A stretch of 32,939 nucleotides of DNA from Cohaesibacter sp. (lineage in GTDB: Bacteria > Pseudomonadota > Alphaproteobacteria > Rhizobiales > Cohaesibacteraceae): assembly GCA_025210795.1 (NCBI GenBank), contig JAOAQZ010000025.1, forward strand, positions 1 to 32,939. Reading direction: 5' to 3'. The notes below the pieces were generated by a model that saw only the letters and a program-made list of their open reading frames with translations, made no database searches and had not been told where the DNA came from. This document shows, in pieces, positions 1-8,212 of this stretch. Positions within the stretch are counted from its first letter, which is position 1; each line of letters opens with the position of its first letter. Both the position numbers and the translations under genes were made by a program.

Positions 1-1
1 C

Positions 2-3000
2 CCTCACCCCACAGCGCCTGATATTTCGTCTTATCTTCCCAAAGAAGATTATGTGATCCGCTCCCGCGTGGGATTTTCCAATCTCGCCACCGACGTTCGC
101 TTTGATCCGGCCAATAAGCTTGTCTGGATGGCCAGTGGCAACCAGATGCGAGCCTTTGGCATGCAGGGTGCCATGTTCGTCAATCAGGCCATGACGGATG
201 AGCAAAAAAGCAAGATTTTCGCCCCCTCGCAGGCTTTAAGTCATCCGCTGCTCAATCGCACTTCTATCAAGGAATTTAGAGGCAAATGGGTGGTCAAGGA
301 TAATGCCTCGGACGATTTTCTCTTTTCCTTTGATTATAAGAAAGGGGATGGCGACAAGGCCCTCTATGCCCGTTATCAGAACATCCCCAAGGCTTTGTTG
401 GCCTATGCCTATTATGAATCGGGGACCATCAGGATTTGGGACATTGCCAACAAAGTGCTGGTGAAGGAATATAAACAGCCCCGCGGGCTTTATCCTTACG
501 CGCCGGATGGCGGTATCGCCTATGGGCGGTTCATGCTGGTTGACAGCTTAAGGGCCAAGCGCAAAATCACCGAGAATGAAAGCCGCATTGCCCATGAAGG
601 GCTTAAGCAGTCTTGGTCTAATGCATTTCATGAAAAGCGGGATCTTTTCATCAAGGGAATGGGCAAGCTGGGTATTGCCGCGGAAAAGAAGTTTCGCGTA
701 CTGGACCTGCTGACAGGGCGGGTTAGTGCAGCTCTGGAGCCGTTCGGCCCTCATCTTGGCACATGCCTCAAGTCCGGCAAGACAATCATGGTGAAGGGGC
801 AGCCGCTTTATCTCTCTTCTTGCCACCAATATATTGGCAGCGATAGCGAAATGATGGATTTACTGGCTGTTTGGGATCTTAGAAGCGGAAAATTGCTTTG
901 GTCTTATCAGGCAAGGCTCAATGATTTGGGCGATCAAAATGGCAAGCAGACCTATCATTATAATCTCAAGGCCGACCGGATTATTCTTCCCGCTCATCCC
1001 GTCAAGACGGGGCATTCTCAAGGCAATGTCAGTAAGATCGAAATTCGTCGGCTCTCAACCGGTAAAGTGCTTCAGACTGCACTCATAGCCCCGTCTGTGA
1101 TTTCCAATGGCTGGGCAACAGCAGAAGTTGGGATCAGTGATGATGGGCGACATGCAGCGATTGGGGGCACAAAAGGCGAGGTCATGCTGGTTGATCTGCA
1201 AAGCGGCAAACAAGTCTGGCGCAGTGAGGCACGCGCTTTTGAAGAAGTGGCCGAGGAAGAACGTTTCCCCTATGACCCGGACTGGGAGCTTGATAAACCC
1301 CATATGGTCAAACTGCTGCGCGGAGAGGTTGCGGACAGTACCAAGAGAGCCAGCAAGGTCTTCCCCGATAGTCCCGGTGGCTATGCTCTTCGATCCGAGA
1401 AGGCCGGGCTGGAGCTTGTCAGCTTTCAAAATGGCGATGCCGTAGGCGGCTACAAGATTCGCGACATCCATACCGGAGACATCCTCGCGCGCATCAATGT
1501 GGCTCCCGCTCTTTATGGTGACGCAGCGCTGACCCCTGATGGAGCGCATTTCGCCCTTGTCGTGAAGGATGGGGCGCGCTCCAGATTGCGCCTTTATAAC
1601 AGCCGCACGGGCGAGGTCGTGGCCGACTTGGCGGATGGTGCGCAAGATGAGGAATGGGCTTTTCATGGCGCCAAGTCATGGAGCGAGGGTTTCAGGTCAA
1701 TCTCCGGTGCCAATGCGGTTTTCAGCCCAGATGGGCGTTGGATTTTTGCCGCTGGCACAGAGAGCGACTGGACGCTTTATGACAGTCTTGACAACAAGGC
1801 CTATTCCATGGGGTCAGGGTCACCCTATGACTATGCGAAATTTGAGTTTGACGCTCATAGCCGCTTTCTGGTGCTTGCAAATCTGGATGGGCGCGTCAGC
1901 GTGAAGGATCTGACAAATATGCAGACCATCCCTCTTGCTGGCGCGAGTGGTGAAGGGCATGCCTTTTACACTTTCAAATTCCTTGCCTCAAAAGATGGCT
2001 CAAAAGCTGTTTGGGCATCAAAGGAACGGGTGGATCTTTGGGATCTGAAGCAAAAGAAACGCCTGCGCCAGTTTAAACTTGATACAGATCTTCAAGGCGG
2101 AGGTTTGCAGTGCGGAACACCACTCAGGGCCATTAGCCCAGACGGCCGCTTTGGCGCTTTTCATAGTTGCAGACATGGTAAGGAATTGGGCGAATTATGG
2201 GATCTGTCAGATGGAAAGCGGCTCGCCGTGCTGGATTTCATACCCAGTCGCTTTGGTGCTGATGGCCGCTTGGTTTACGGAGCTGCAGGCATCAATCACG
2301 TCAAAGTCGCGCGGGTGCCAGACGGGGCCAAAATGGCAGAAATACTGGCTTTTGAGGATAATTCCTGGATTGTGCTCACCCCGCAGGGTTTCTTCAATGC
2401 CTCTGCTCATGGTGCCCAATATCTGAGCATCTTAAAGGGGCGTGAAGCGGTTTCTATTGATCAAGCCTATGATATTCTGTACCGGCCTGATCTGGTCAAA
2501 GAGGCGCTGACGGGCGACCCTGATGGAGCTTTGGAGAAAGCGGGTCGCAAGCTTGATTTGGCTGCTGTTATGAATAATGGCGCTCCGCCGCTTATTCGCT
2601 CGGTTACAAGCCAGGAAGGCAACCAGACTGAAAAACAGGACGTGATCATCGACGCTGAACTTGCGCTGCGATCAGGCGGACTGGGGCGAGTGGACGTGCG
2701 CGTCAATGGCAATCTTCAAACCGTGTGCGATGGAGCCGATACAGCATGCCGCGGCTTGGGGGCGGCTATATCCACGGCTTCAGGCGACGGCGATAGTCAG
2801 CAGAGCTTGCAGAAAGTAAGCCGAAAAGTGACGCTCTATCCGGGCCGAAATGTGATTGAGGTTGTTGCCTATAACAGCCGCAATCAAATTGCCTCGGCTC
2901 CTGCCCGTTTCGAAATGGTAGCCAACTATAAACTGGCAGCTAAATCCGATCTGCATATACTGGCTATTGGCATCAATGACTATTATGACAGCGGCCTTAA

Positions 3001-3913
3001 GCTTCAATATGCCTTGTCGGATGCGACTGGAATCATTGATGGTTTTTCAAAAGCTGCCTCAGGCCATTTTGGGCAGGTTCATGTCACCAAAGTCTTTGAT
3101 GAAGCCGCAACAACAGCGGGCATCGAAGCTGCTTTTGAGAAAGTGGCAAAGCAGGCGAAACCCCAAGATGTGTTCCTCTTTTATATTGCCGGCCATGGAA
3201 AAAGTCAGGACGGGCATTATTATTATCTGCCGCAGGATTTTGTCGACAAGGGCGAGGATTCCATCAAGGAGCAAGGGATTGGACGCGAGAAGTGGCGCGC
3301 TTATTTCTCTCGCATTTTGGCGGAGAAATCAGTTCTGCTTTATGACACATGCGAAAGCGGCTCTCTGGTCTCCCGCCAATCGCGCTCACTCAACAGCCGG
3401 GCCATGGCGGACCGACTGAAGCGCGCCACCGGACGATCCACCCTTGCAGCAACCTCTGAAGAAGGAGTGGCGCTGGAGGGCATTGGAGGCCACGGGGTCT
3501 TTACCTACAGTATTTTGGAAGGGCTCACCGAAGCTGATTCAGACAATGATAATTTCATTGAGCTGACTGAACTTGCCGGTTATGTCCAACAAAGATTGCC
3601 AGACCTTAGCCACAAATATTTTGGCTATCGGCAAATCCCTGAAACGCAAGTTGTCAATTCCTTTCCTCTTGGGCAGAAAATCACCAAACAGGTACAAAGC
3701 TCGGATCAGTTTATTCCCTCTACCTCTACCCACGTGGTGATTGCCAATGTTGAGGTTAGGAAAACGGGAGATGAGAGCGGTCAGATTATCCAATCTCTTG
3801 ATCCGGGCACCTTGGTACGCCTGGTCAGCGAGAATAATGGCTGGGCTCACATCGCACGCAAAGGCAAGCTTTTGGGCTTTGTCCCCCACACCGCGATCGT
3901 GGCTCAACAATAG
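2..3913 (+). CDS. Beta-propeller / caspase-like (peptidase C14) / SH3 protein, 5' partial
   Basis: The frame is open to the left edge (codons from base 2), so the GTG at 53 is probably internal and the gene starts outside the window. The first ~800 residues show repeated WD40/quinoprotein-like blades (for example SPDGRW, TPDGAHF, SPDGRF). Next comes an Ig-like stretch, then a caspase p20-like domain beginning near 'LHILAIGINDYY'. The catalytic dyad is visible: His in YIAGHG (residue 1048 counted from base 53) and Cys in YDTCESG (residue 1100). The last ~65 residues look like a bacterial SH3 domain (VEVRKTGDESG...GWAHIARKGKLLGFV). Caspase-like peptidases cut after basic or acidic residues; the substrate is unknown. 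The propeller probably acts as a sensor or scaffold and the SH3 as a ligand- or wall-binding tail, but this is inference. It converges on the next operon, with a shared terminator. Confidence 0.88.
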   Translation, partial: PHPTAPDISSYLPKEDYVIRSRVGFSNLATDVRFDPANKLVWMASGNQMRAFGMQGAMFVNQAMTDEQKSKIFAPSQALSHPLLNRTSIKEFRGKWVVKDNASDDFLFSFDYKKGDGDKALYARYQNIPKALLAYAYYESGTIRIWDIANKVLVKEYKQPRGLYPYAPDGGIAYGRFMLVDSLRAKRKITENESRIAHEGLKQSWSNAFHEKRDLFIKGMGKLGIAAEKKFRVLDLLTGRVSAALEPFGPHLGTCLKSGKTIMVKGQPLYLSSCHQYIGSDSEMMDLLAVWDLRSGKLLWSYQARLNDLGDQNGKQTYHYNLKADRIILPAHPVKTGHSQGNVSKIEIRRLSTGKVLQTALIAPSVISNGWATAEVGISDDGRHAAIGGTKGEVMLVDLQSGKQVWRSEARAFEEVAEEERFPYDPDWELDKPHMVKLLRGEVADSTKRASKVFPDSPGGYALRSEKAGLELVSFQNGDAVGGYKIRDIHTGDILARINVAPALYGDAALTPDGAHFALVVKDGARSRLRLYNSRTGEVVADLADGAQDEEWAFHGAKSWSEGFRSISGANAVFSPDGRWIFAAGTESDWTLYDSLDNKAYSMGSGSPYDYAKFEFDAHSRFLVLANLDGRVSVKDLTNMQTIPLAGASGEGHAFYTFKFLASKDGSKAVWASKERVDLWDLKQKKRLRQFKLDTDLQGGGLQCGTPLRAISPDGRFGAFHSCRHGKELGELWDLSDGKRLAVLDFIPSRFGADGRLVYGAAGINHVKVARVPDGAKMAEILAFEDNSWIVLTPQGFFNASAHGAQYLSILKGREAVSIDQAYDILYRPDLVKEALTGDPDGALEKAGRKLDLAAVMNNGAPPLIRSVTSQEGNQTEKQDVIIDAELALRSGGLGRVDVRVNGNLQTVCDGADTACRGLGAAISTASGDGDSQQSLQKVSRKVTLYPGRNVIEVVAYNSRNQIASAPARFEMVANYKLAAKSDLHILAIGINDYYDSGLKLQYALSDATGIIDGFSKAASGHFGQVHVTKVFDEAATTAGIEAAFEKVAKQAKPQDVFLFYIAGHGKSQDGHYYYLPQDFVDKGEDSIKEQGIGREKWRAYFSRILAEKSVLLYDTCESGSLVSRQSRSLNSRAMADRLKRATGRSTLAATSEEGVALEGIGGHGVFTYSILEGLTEADSDNDNFIELTELAGYVQQRLPDLSHKYFGYRQIPETQVVNSFPLGQKITKQVQSSDQFIPSTSTHVVIANVEVRKTGDESGQIIQSLDPGTLVRLVSENNGWAHIARKGKLLGFVPHTAIVAQQ

Positions 3914-3941
3914 GGAATTTGAGATACTGCTGATCAAGTTA

Positions 3942-3978
3942 AAACCCAGAGGTGATACTCTGATTCACCTCTGGGTTT
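3942..3978. terminator. Bidirectional intrinsic terminator between convergent genes
   Basis: Perfect 14-bp stem, 3942-3955 paired with 3965-3978 (arms AAACCCAGAGGTGA / TCACCTCTGGGTTT), with a 9-nt loop. It has A-rich sequence on the left and T-rich on the right, so it can serve the + strand caspase gene and the - strand operon ending at 4080. No gene is seen in 3979-4079. Confidence 0.85.
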
Positions 3979-4079
3979 ATCTCTCATCATCCTTTTGCTG
4001 CACGCCTTTCCAAGGCTCTAGATGAGAATGGGCGTTTTTTCTATCTGGTTACCCTGAACCCGGCAATCAATGTTAAGCG

Positions 4080-4463
4080 CTATTCTTGATCTTCCAGCAC
4101 TTTACGTGCGACGCGGAAGCATTCAAGTGCCTGGGGGACACCACAATAGATGCCGACCACATGAATGATGGCGCGGATTTCTTCTTTGGTCACACCATTA
4201 TTGAGGGCACCACGGCAGTGGATCTCCCATTCATGCATTTTTCCCAAAGCGCCGATCATGGAGAGATTCATCATGGATCGGGTTTTGGCGTCGATCACAT
4301 CATCCCCCCAGCCAAAGCCCCAACACCATGCTGTCATGGCTTCCTGAAAGGGACGGGTAAAGTCATCGGCAGCGGCAAGATTTTTCTCGACATAATCGCT
4401 ACCCAATGTGCCTTTGCGCTGCTCAAGGCCTTTTAAAAACAGATCTTCATCAAATAATGTCAT
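4080..4463 (-). CDS. Carboxymuconolactone decarboxylase (CMD) family protein
   Basis: 127 aa, the usual length of the single-domain PcaC/CMD family. The family signature is clear in the C-terminal half: KMHEWEIHCRGALNNGVTKE, then IIHVVGIYCGVPQALEC. No AhpD-type CxxC pair is visible, so a peroxidase-type role is unlikely. Family members decarboxylate lactones or act as small accessory enzymes in catabolic operons; the true substrate here cannot be read from sequence. The start ATG at 4463 is preceded by a strong GGGGAG ribosome site. It is the last gene of the leftward regulator-Rieske-aldehyde dehydrogenase operon, 76 bp after the dehydrogenase stop, and probably works in the same pathway. 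Confidence 0.85.
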   Translation of the reverse strand: MTLFDEDLFLKGLEQRKGTLGSDYVEKNLAAADDFTRPFQEAMTAWCWGFGWGDDVIDAKTRSMMNLSMIGALGKMHEWEIHCRGALNNGVTKEEIRAIIHVVGIYCGVPQALECFRVARKVLEDQE

Positions 4464-4539
4464 GGATCTTCTCCCCTATTGCGCCTTTGTCCCGCTTTTT
4501 TCGCCTGTCATCTCATCGCTCACAAAGGAGCGGCTTGGC

Positions 4540-5991
4540 TTATCGCAAACGAATTGCGATATTCTTGGTTTGCACATAGTTCCATAGGGCTTCGCGCCCC
4601 TTCTCCCGGCCATATCCCGATTTTCCATAGCCGCCGAAGGGGGTTTCCACGCCCCCTGCATACCATTCATTGACAAATATCTGCCCTGCCTTGATTTTGC
4701 GTACGGCCTGCATGGCGCGATCCAGATCCGCTGTGAAAACACCACCGACAAGGCCGTAATCCGTGCCATTGGCAATGACCAAGGCTTCCTCTTCATTGCG
4801 GCATTTGAGAACGGACAAGACCGGCCCAAAGACTTCCTCACGGGCGATGGTCATGTCCGGGGTCAGATCGGCTAGAATTGTAGGCTCTAAAAAAGCGCCG
4901 GGGCTATTCATAGCATGCCCACCGGTCACAAGTGTTGCTCCGGCATCACGGGCCTCAGACACCATGCCTGCCGCCCTGTCGCGCTGGCTGAGAGAGACCA
5001 TGGCTCCCATATTGGCCCCAAACTCCGTGCGCTCGATTCCCGGCCCTACCGAAAGCGAAGAGGCCATTGCCGCCAAGAGCTCAACAAGCTGATCATGGAT
5101 GCTTTCATGCACAATCATGCGAGACATAGCAGAACAGACTTGGCCGGCATTGAAATAGATGCCCCAGCGTACATCACTCACCAATGCCTCCAGATCGGCA
5201 TCGGGATAGACAATGGCGGCAGATTTCCCCCCCAGCTCCAGAATGGAAGGAACGACATTCTGGGCAGCGGCCTTGGCAATCGCAATGCCTGTCGGCACGG
5301 AGCCGGTAAAGACGATCTGATTTACATCGGGATGCGCTGACAAAGCGGCCCCTGCCTGATGCCCCAAACCACACAGGATATTGACGGCTCCCTTTGGCAA
5401 TCCCACATACTCTGCGGCATGGGCAAAATAGGCATTGGTCAGCGGGGTCAGTTCTGGTGTTTTCACCACACAGGCATTGCCCGTCACCAAAGCTGCCGAC
5501 AGGGAGCGGGCCGTCATTTCCACCGGATAGTTCCAGGGAATAATCTGGGCCGAGACACCATAGGGCTCATGGGTGGTGAAATCGAAGTAACTCCCCCCAA
5601 GCGGCACCGAGCGGCCCTCTATGGTTTCGCCCTGATTGCCGTAATATTCAAAATAGCGGGCAGCGCCTTCAATCTCGAGGCGTGATTCCCAAAGGGGTTT
5701 TCCTTGTTCAAGCGTCAGGATTTGCGCAATGTCCTCAATATGGTCCAGAAGATATTGGCCCATCTTTTGCACCATCCGCGAGCGCTCTACCGGACGCAGG
5801 TCCGACCAGACACCGGAGAGATGCAAGCGCTTGGCAGCCTGTACGGCCTTGTCGACATCCAGCGCATCGGCCATTGCCTGCTTTGCCAGCACCCCGCCGC
5901 TTGCGGGATCAGTTACATCCAGCCAGCCAGCGCCACCCTCTTGCCAGTCACCGTCAATGTAATTCTTCCAGTGCGATTTAATCTTGCTCAT
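4540..5991 (-). CDS. NAD(P)-dependent aldehyde dehydrogenase
   Basis: 483 aa from the chosen start. All hallmarks of the ALDH superfamily are present: PWNYP (Asn154), VFTGSVPTG (nucleotide site), LELGGK (general base Glu252) and FNAGQVCSA (nucleophile Cys286). It oxidises an aldehyde to the acid in the cytosol. In this operon the likely substrate is an aldehyde released after N-demethylation or deamination of the pathway compound (betaine-aldehyde/semialdehyde type), which is inference. An in-frame ATG at 6051 would add 20 charged residues and overlap the upstream gene. The ATG at 5991 has an AAGGGA ribosome site at the right distance and matches the usual ALDH N-terminus (HWKNYIDGDW), so I prefer it. 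Confidence 0.9.
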   Translation of the reverse strand: MSKIKSHWKNYIDGDWQEGGAGWLDVTDPASGGVLAKQAMADALDVDKAVQAAKRLHLSGVWSDLRPVERSRMVQKMGQYLLDHIEDIAQILTLEQGKPLWESRLEIEGAARYFEYYGNQGETIEGRSVPLGGSYFDFTTHEPYGVSAQIIPWNYPVEMTARSLSAALVTGNACVVKTPELTPLTNAYFAHAAEYVGLPKGAVNILCGLGHQAGAALSAHPDVNQIVFTGSVPTGIAIAKAAAQNVVPSILELGGKSAAIVYPDADLEALVSDVRWGIYFNAGQVCSAMSRMIVHESIHDQLVELLAAMASSLSVGPGIERTEFGANMGAMVSLSQRDRAAGMVSEARDAGATLVTGGHAMNSPGAFLEPTILADLTPDMTIAREEVFGPVLSVLKCRNEEEALVIANGTDYGLVGGVFTADLDRAMQAVRKIKAGQIFVNEWYAGGVETPFGGYGKSGYGREKGREALWNYVQTKNIAIRLR

Positions 5992-6037
5992 GCCTGATCC
6001 CTTTGCGATGCCTTCTCGCATTGCCTCTTTCTTCTGC

Positions 6038-7132
6038 TTATTCTGCGCCATCCACGGCTTCGCGCATCCATTTTTGCAAGACCTGAATGGAATGCTCTGA
6101 CATCACCCCGCAAGAGGGATCAAGAACCAAGGGCCCGGGCACATATCCGCGAGACTGAAGCCCCCGCTGAACGGATTCTACCAGCCGGATATCCTCCTCA
6201 ACCGTGGTGGAGCGATCTTGAATAGCGAGTTTGCGGACAACTTCATCATCAACACCGCCGATACTGTACCAACCACGCCAGACCACCACATGGCCCGCAT
6301 CAATCGCGCGCCAATGATAGGTATTGAGAAGGTTTCCAGGATAGACCTGAAAAGAAAACATGGGCCAGAGAAACCAGCTTGAATAATCACCGGCACGCGG
6401 ATTGCTGCCCAGATCAATCGGATAGGTCATTGCGTCAAGATTCTGGCATTCCGTGGTATGCCGCAAGCAATATCCTTGGGGCTGGATGTCGTAGGTTTCC
6501 GGCCTGATCACTCCTGAGGCAAATGTGGGATGATTGGACGGGCAATGATAACATTCTGAATAATTCTCCACCGAGACTTTCCAGTTACATTTCTCATCCA
6601 CATCTACCCATTCAAGCGGTTTGAGGTCTGCCCAATGCGGCACAAACTCTTCTATTTCCGCTCTGGCCTCGGGAAACCAGTCATCCATGGGTTTGGCATT
6701 GTCATCAAGATTGACGAAAATAAAGCCCAGAAAAATCTCTGTGCGTACGGAGGTGAGGCAGATTTTCTTGCGATCAAAACCGGGGACCGATTTTAGATTG
6801 GGCCCCGCTCTCAGTTCCCCTGTTAATTCATAAGTCCAGGCATGATAGGGGCACACAACGACACGGGCAGACCCGTCCCCTTCGACCAAACGATGGGCGC
6901 GGTGCTGACAAACATTGTAAAAGGTACGGATCTCACCTGTCTTATCTTTGATGCAGAAAAGGCTTTCCCCCGCGACCTCAAATGCGAAATAGTCTCCAGC
7001 TTTTTCCAACTGGCTGGCATGACCGGCAAATTGCCACGTTCGCGCCAAAAGGCCGTTCCGTTCTATTTCAAAAACCTTCGGGTCGGTATAATAGCGGGCC
7101 TCAAGGGAACGCACGGGCAATTGTACATTCAT
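6038..7132 (-). CDS. Rieske non-haem iron oxygenase, alpha subunit (betaine/carnitine demethylase-like)
   Basis: 364 aa. The Rieske [2Fe-2S] ligands are Cys75-x-His77 and Cys94-x2-His97 (CQH...CPYH). The mononuclear iron motif is NYSECYHCPSNH, with His196 and His201 as ligands and Glu193 at the bridging position. A Glu here instead of the usual Asp is known from carnitine/betaine-type oxygenases (CntA, GbcA, Stc2 group), which cleave C-N bonds of quaternary amines. I infer N-demethylation or C-N cleavage of a betaine-like substrate. No ferredoxin-reductase partner is encoded in the window, so electrons must come from a distant gene. The ATG at 7132 has an AAAGGA ribosome site. It lies 46 bp downstream of the regulator gene on the same strand. 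Confidence 0.88.
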   Translation of the reverse strand: MNVQLPVRSLEARYYTDPKVFEIERNGLLARTWQFAGHASQLEKAGDYFAFEVAGESLFCIKDKTGEIRTFYNVCQHRAHRLVEGDGSARVVVCPYHAWTYELTGELRAGPNLKSVPGFDRKKICLTSVRTEIFLGFIFVNLDDNAKPMDDWFPEARAEIEEFVPHWADLKPLEWVDVDEKCNWKVSVENYSECYHCPSNHPTFASGVIRPETYDIQPQGYCLRHTTECQNLDAMTYPIDLGSNPRAGDYSSWFLWPMFSFQVYPGNLLNTYHWRAIDAGHVVVWRGWYSIGGVDDEVVRKLAIQDRSTTVEEDIRLVESVQRGLQSRGYVPGPLVLDPSCGVMSEHSIQVLQKWMREAVDGAE

Positions 7133-7178
7133 CGGTGATGTCCTTTATATGCTTTGGGCTGCTTCGTCAGCGAGATCC

Positions 7179-8060
7179 TTATTCACTTTGATAGATTCCC
7201 AGGTCATGGCGACGCTGGTGAAATTTTTCCACTCTTTCAATGATTTCCGGGCTGGATATGGCAATCACGAAAGACAGCAGGATCTCGAGTAGAGCAATGG
7301 TCGAGACAGAGGAAGGGAAGAATTGCGGGGTATCGGCAGCAACAACAAAGCCATGTTCTGAGCCTAAAATAAGCGGCGATGCCGGACTATCAGAAATACC
7401 GACAATCTTAACCCCCTGCTCGCGGGCGACCTCTACCGCTTCAACGACCTCGCGGCGATAGGGCTTGCAGGTAATCGCAATCAGAACATCTTCTGAATTG
7501 GCCCAAGCCAGATCATCAACAGGTGTGGATCCGGCCCGAGGGATAGCATGAAACTGCGTCATGCCGGTGGACGCCAAGAGAGTGAAATTTCTTGCATTGG
7601 CATTGTTAACCCCAACCCCGAGCGTAAAGACCTGCCTTGCCTTCCAGATCGTCTGGGCTGCCGCGGTTAAGTCCTCAACACTGATTTGGGCAAAGCTCTC
7701 TTCAATATTGCGGATCGCCGCATTGACCATATCAGCATAGACCCCACCCAGCGCCCCGGACTGATTGATGGACTGCAACCAGCGCGCCCGATCGGGAAAA
7801 GACGTTACCCCTTGCCGCACATCTTCGCGAAATGGCTCGCGAAAATCATCATAGCCTTCAAACCCGATCTGCCTCGCCATACGGACAAAGGTATTGGGCT
7901 TTACACCTGCCAAATCTGCAATTTCGCGCACGGTGGAAACACCCACACAGTGTGGGTTTTCGAGCACATAACGAGCCGCTTTCTGCGCTTCTGGCGAAAG
8001 CCCGTCAAACTCGTCTGCAATACGGTCCACGACCTTTGATGAAAAATTTGTACCATTCAT
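7179..8060 (-). CDS. RpiR/MurR-family transcriptional regulator (HTH + SIS)
   Basis: An N-terminal HTH_6 domain (LSPEAQKAARYVLENP, then STVREIADLAGVKPNTFVRMARQIGF) is followed by a SIS sugar/ligand-binding domain (VFTLGVGVNNANARNF, DVLIAITCKPYRREVVEAVEVAREQGVKIVGISDS). RpiR proteins sense a phosphosugar or other small metabolite and switch neighbouring catabolic genes. The position, between the leftward Rieske operon and the rightward flavoprotein operon, makes it the likely controller of both. The start is uncertain. The ATG at 8060 gives the usual RpiR N-terminus (293 aa), but no clear ribosome site precedes it. An in-frame ATG at 8129 would add 23 residues and also lacks a ribosome site. 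Confidence 0.85.
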   Translation of the reverse strand: MNGTNFSSKVVDRIADEFDGLSPEAQKAARYVLENPHCVGVSTVREIADLAGVKPNTFVRMARQIGFEGYDDFREPFREDVRQGVTSFPDRARWLQSINQSGALGGVYADMVNAAIRNIEESFAQISVEDLTAAAQTIWKARQVFTLGVGVNNANARNFTLLASTGMTQFHAIPRAGSTPVDDLAWANSEDVLIAITCKPYRREVVEAVEVAREQGVKIVGISDSPASPLILGSEHGFVVAADTPQFFPSSVSTIALLEILLSFVIAISSPEIIERVEKFHQRRHDLGIYQSE

Positions 8061-8142
8061 GATTGACGACGATACAAATGTTTGCTTAGCTTGTCCAACA
8101 TTTTCTTTGCCCATTGCCAAGAAGCGCATCTTTTTTTGGGGG

Positions 8143-8160
8143 GCATTGGGTGACCCATGC
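8143..8160. promoter_or_regulatory. Candidate operator dyad between divergent operons
   Basis: An 11-bp palindrome TGGGTGACCCA (8147-8157) is flanked by GCA / TGC arms, one of them offset by a single base. It sits in the short divergent region between the RpiR-type regulator and the flavoprotein gene, where an autoregulatory operator would be expected. Binding by this regulator is inference. Confidence 0.35.
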
Positions 8161-8212
8161 GATGATGACAGATGCCGAAGGCAACAGACGAGATACTGGA
8201 AGGGATTAGGCC

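Noticed and set aside
5992..6051. 20-residue N-terminal extension of the aldehyde dehydrogenase
   Set aside because: It overlaps the Rieske gene and is unlike ALDH N-termini; ATG 5991 has a good ribosome site.
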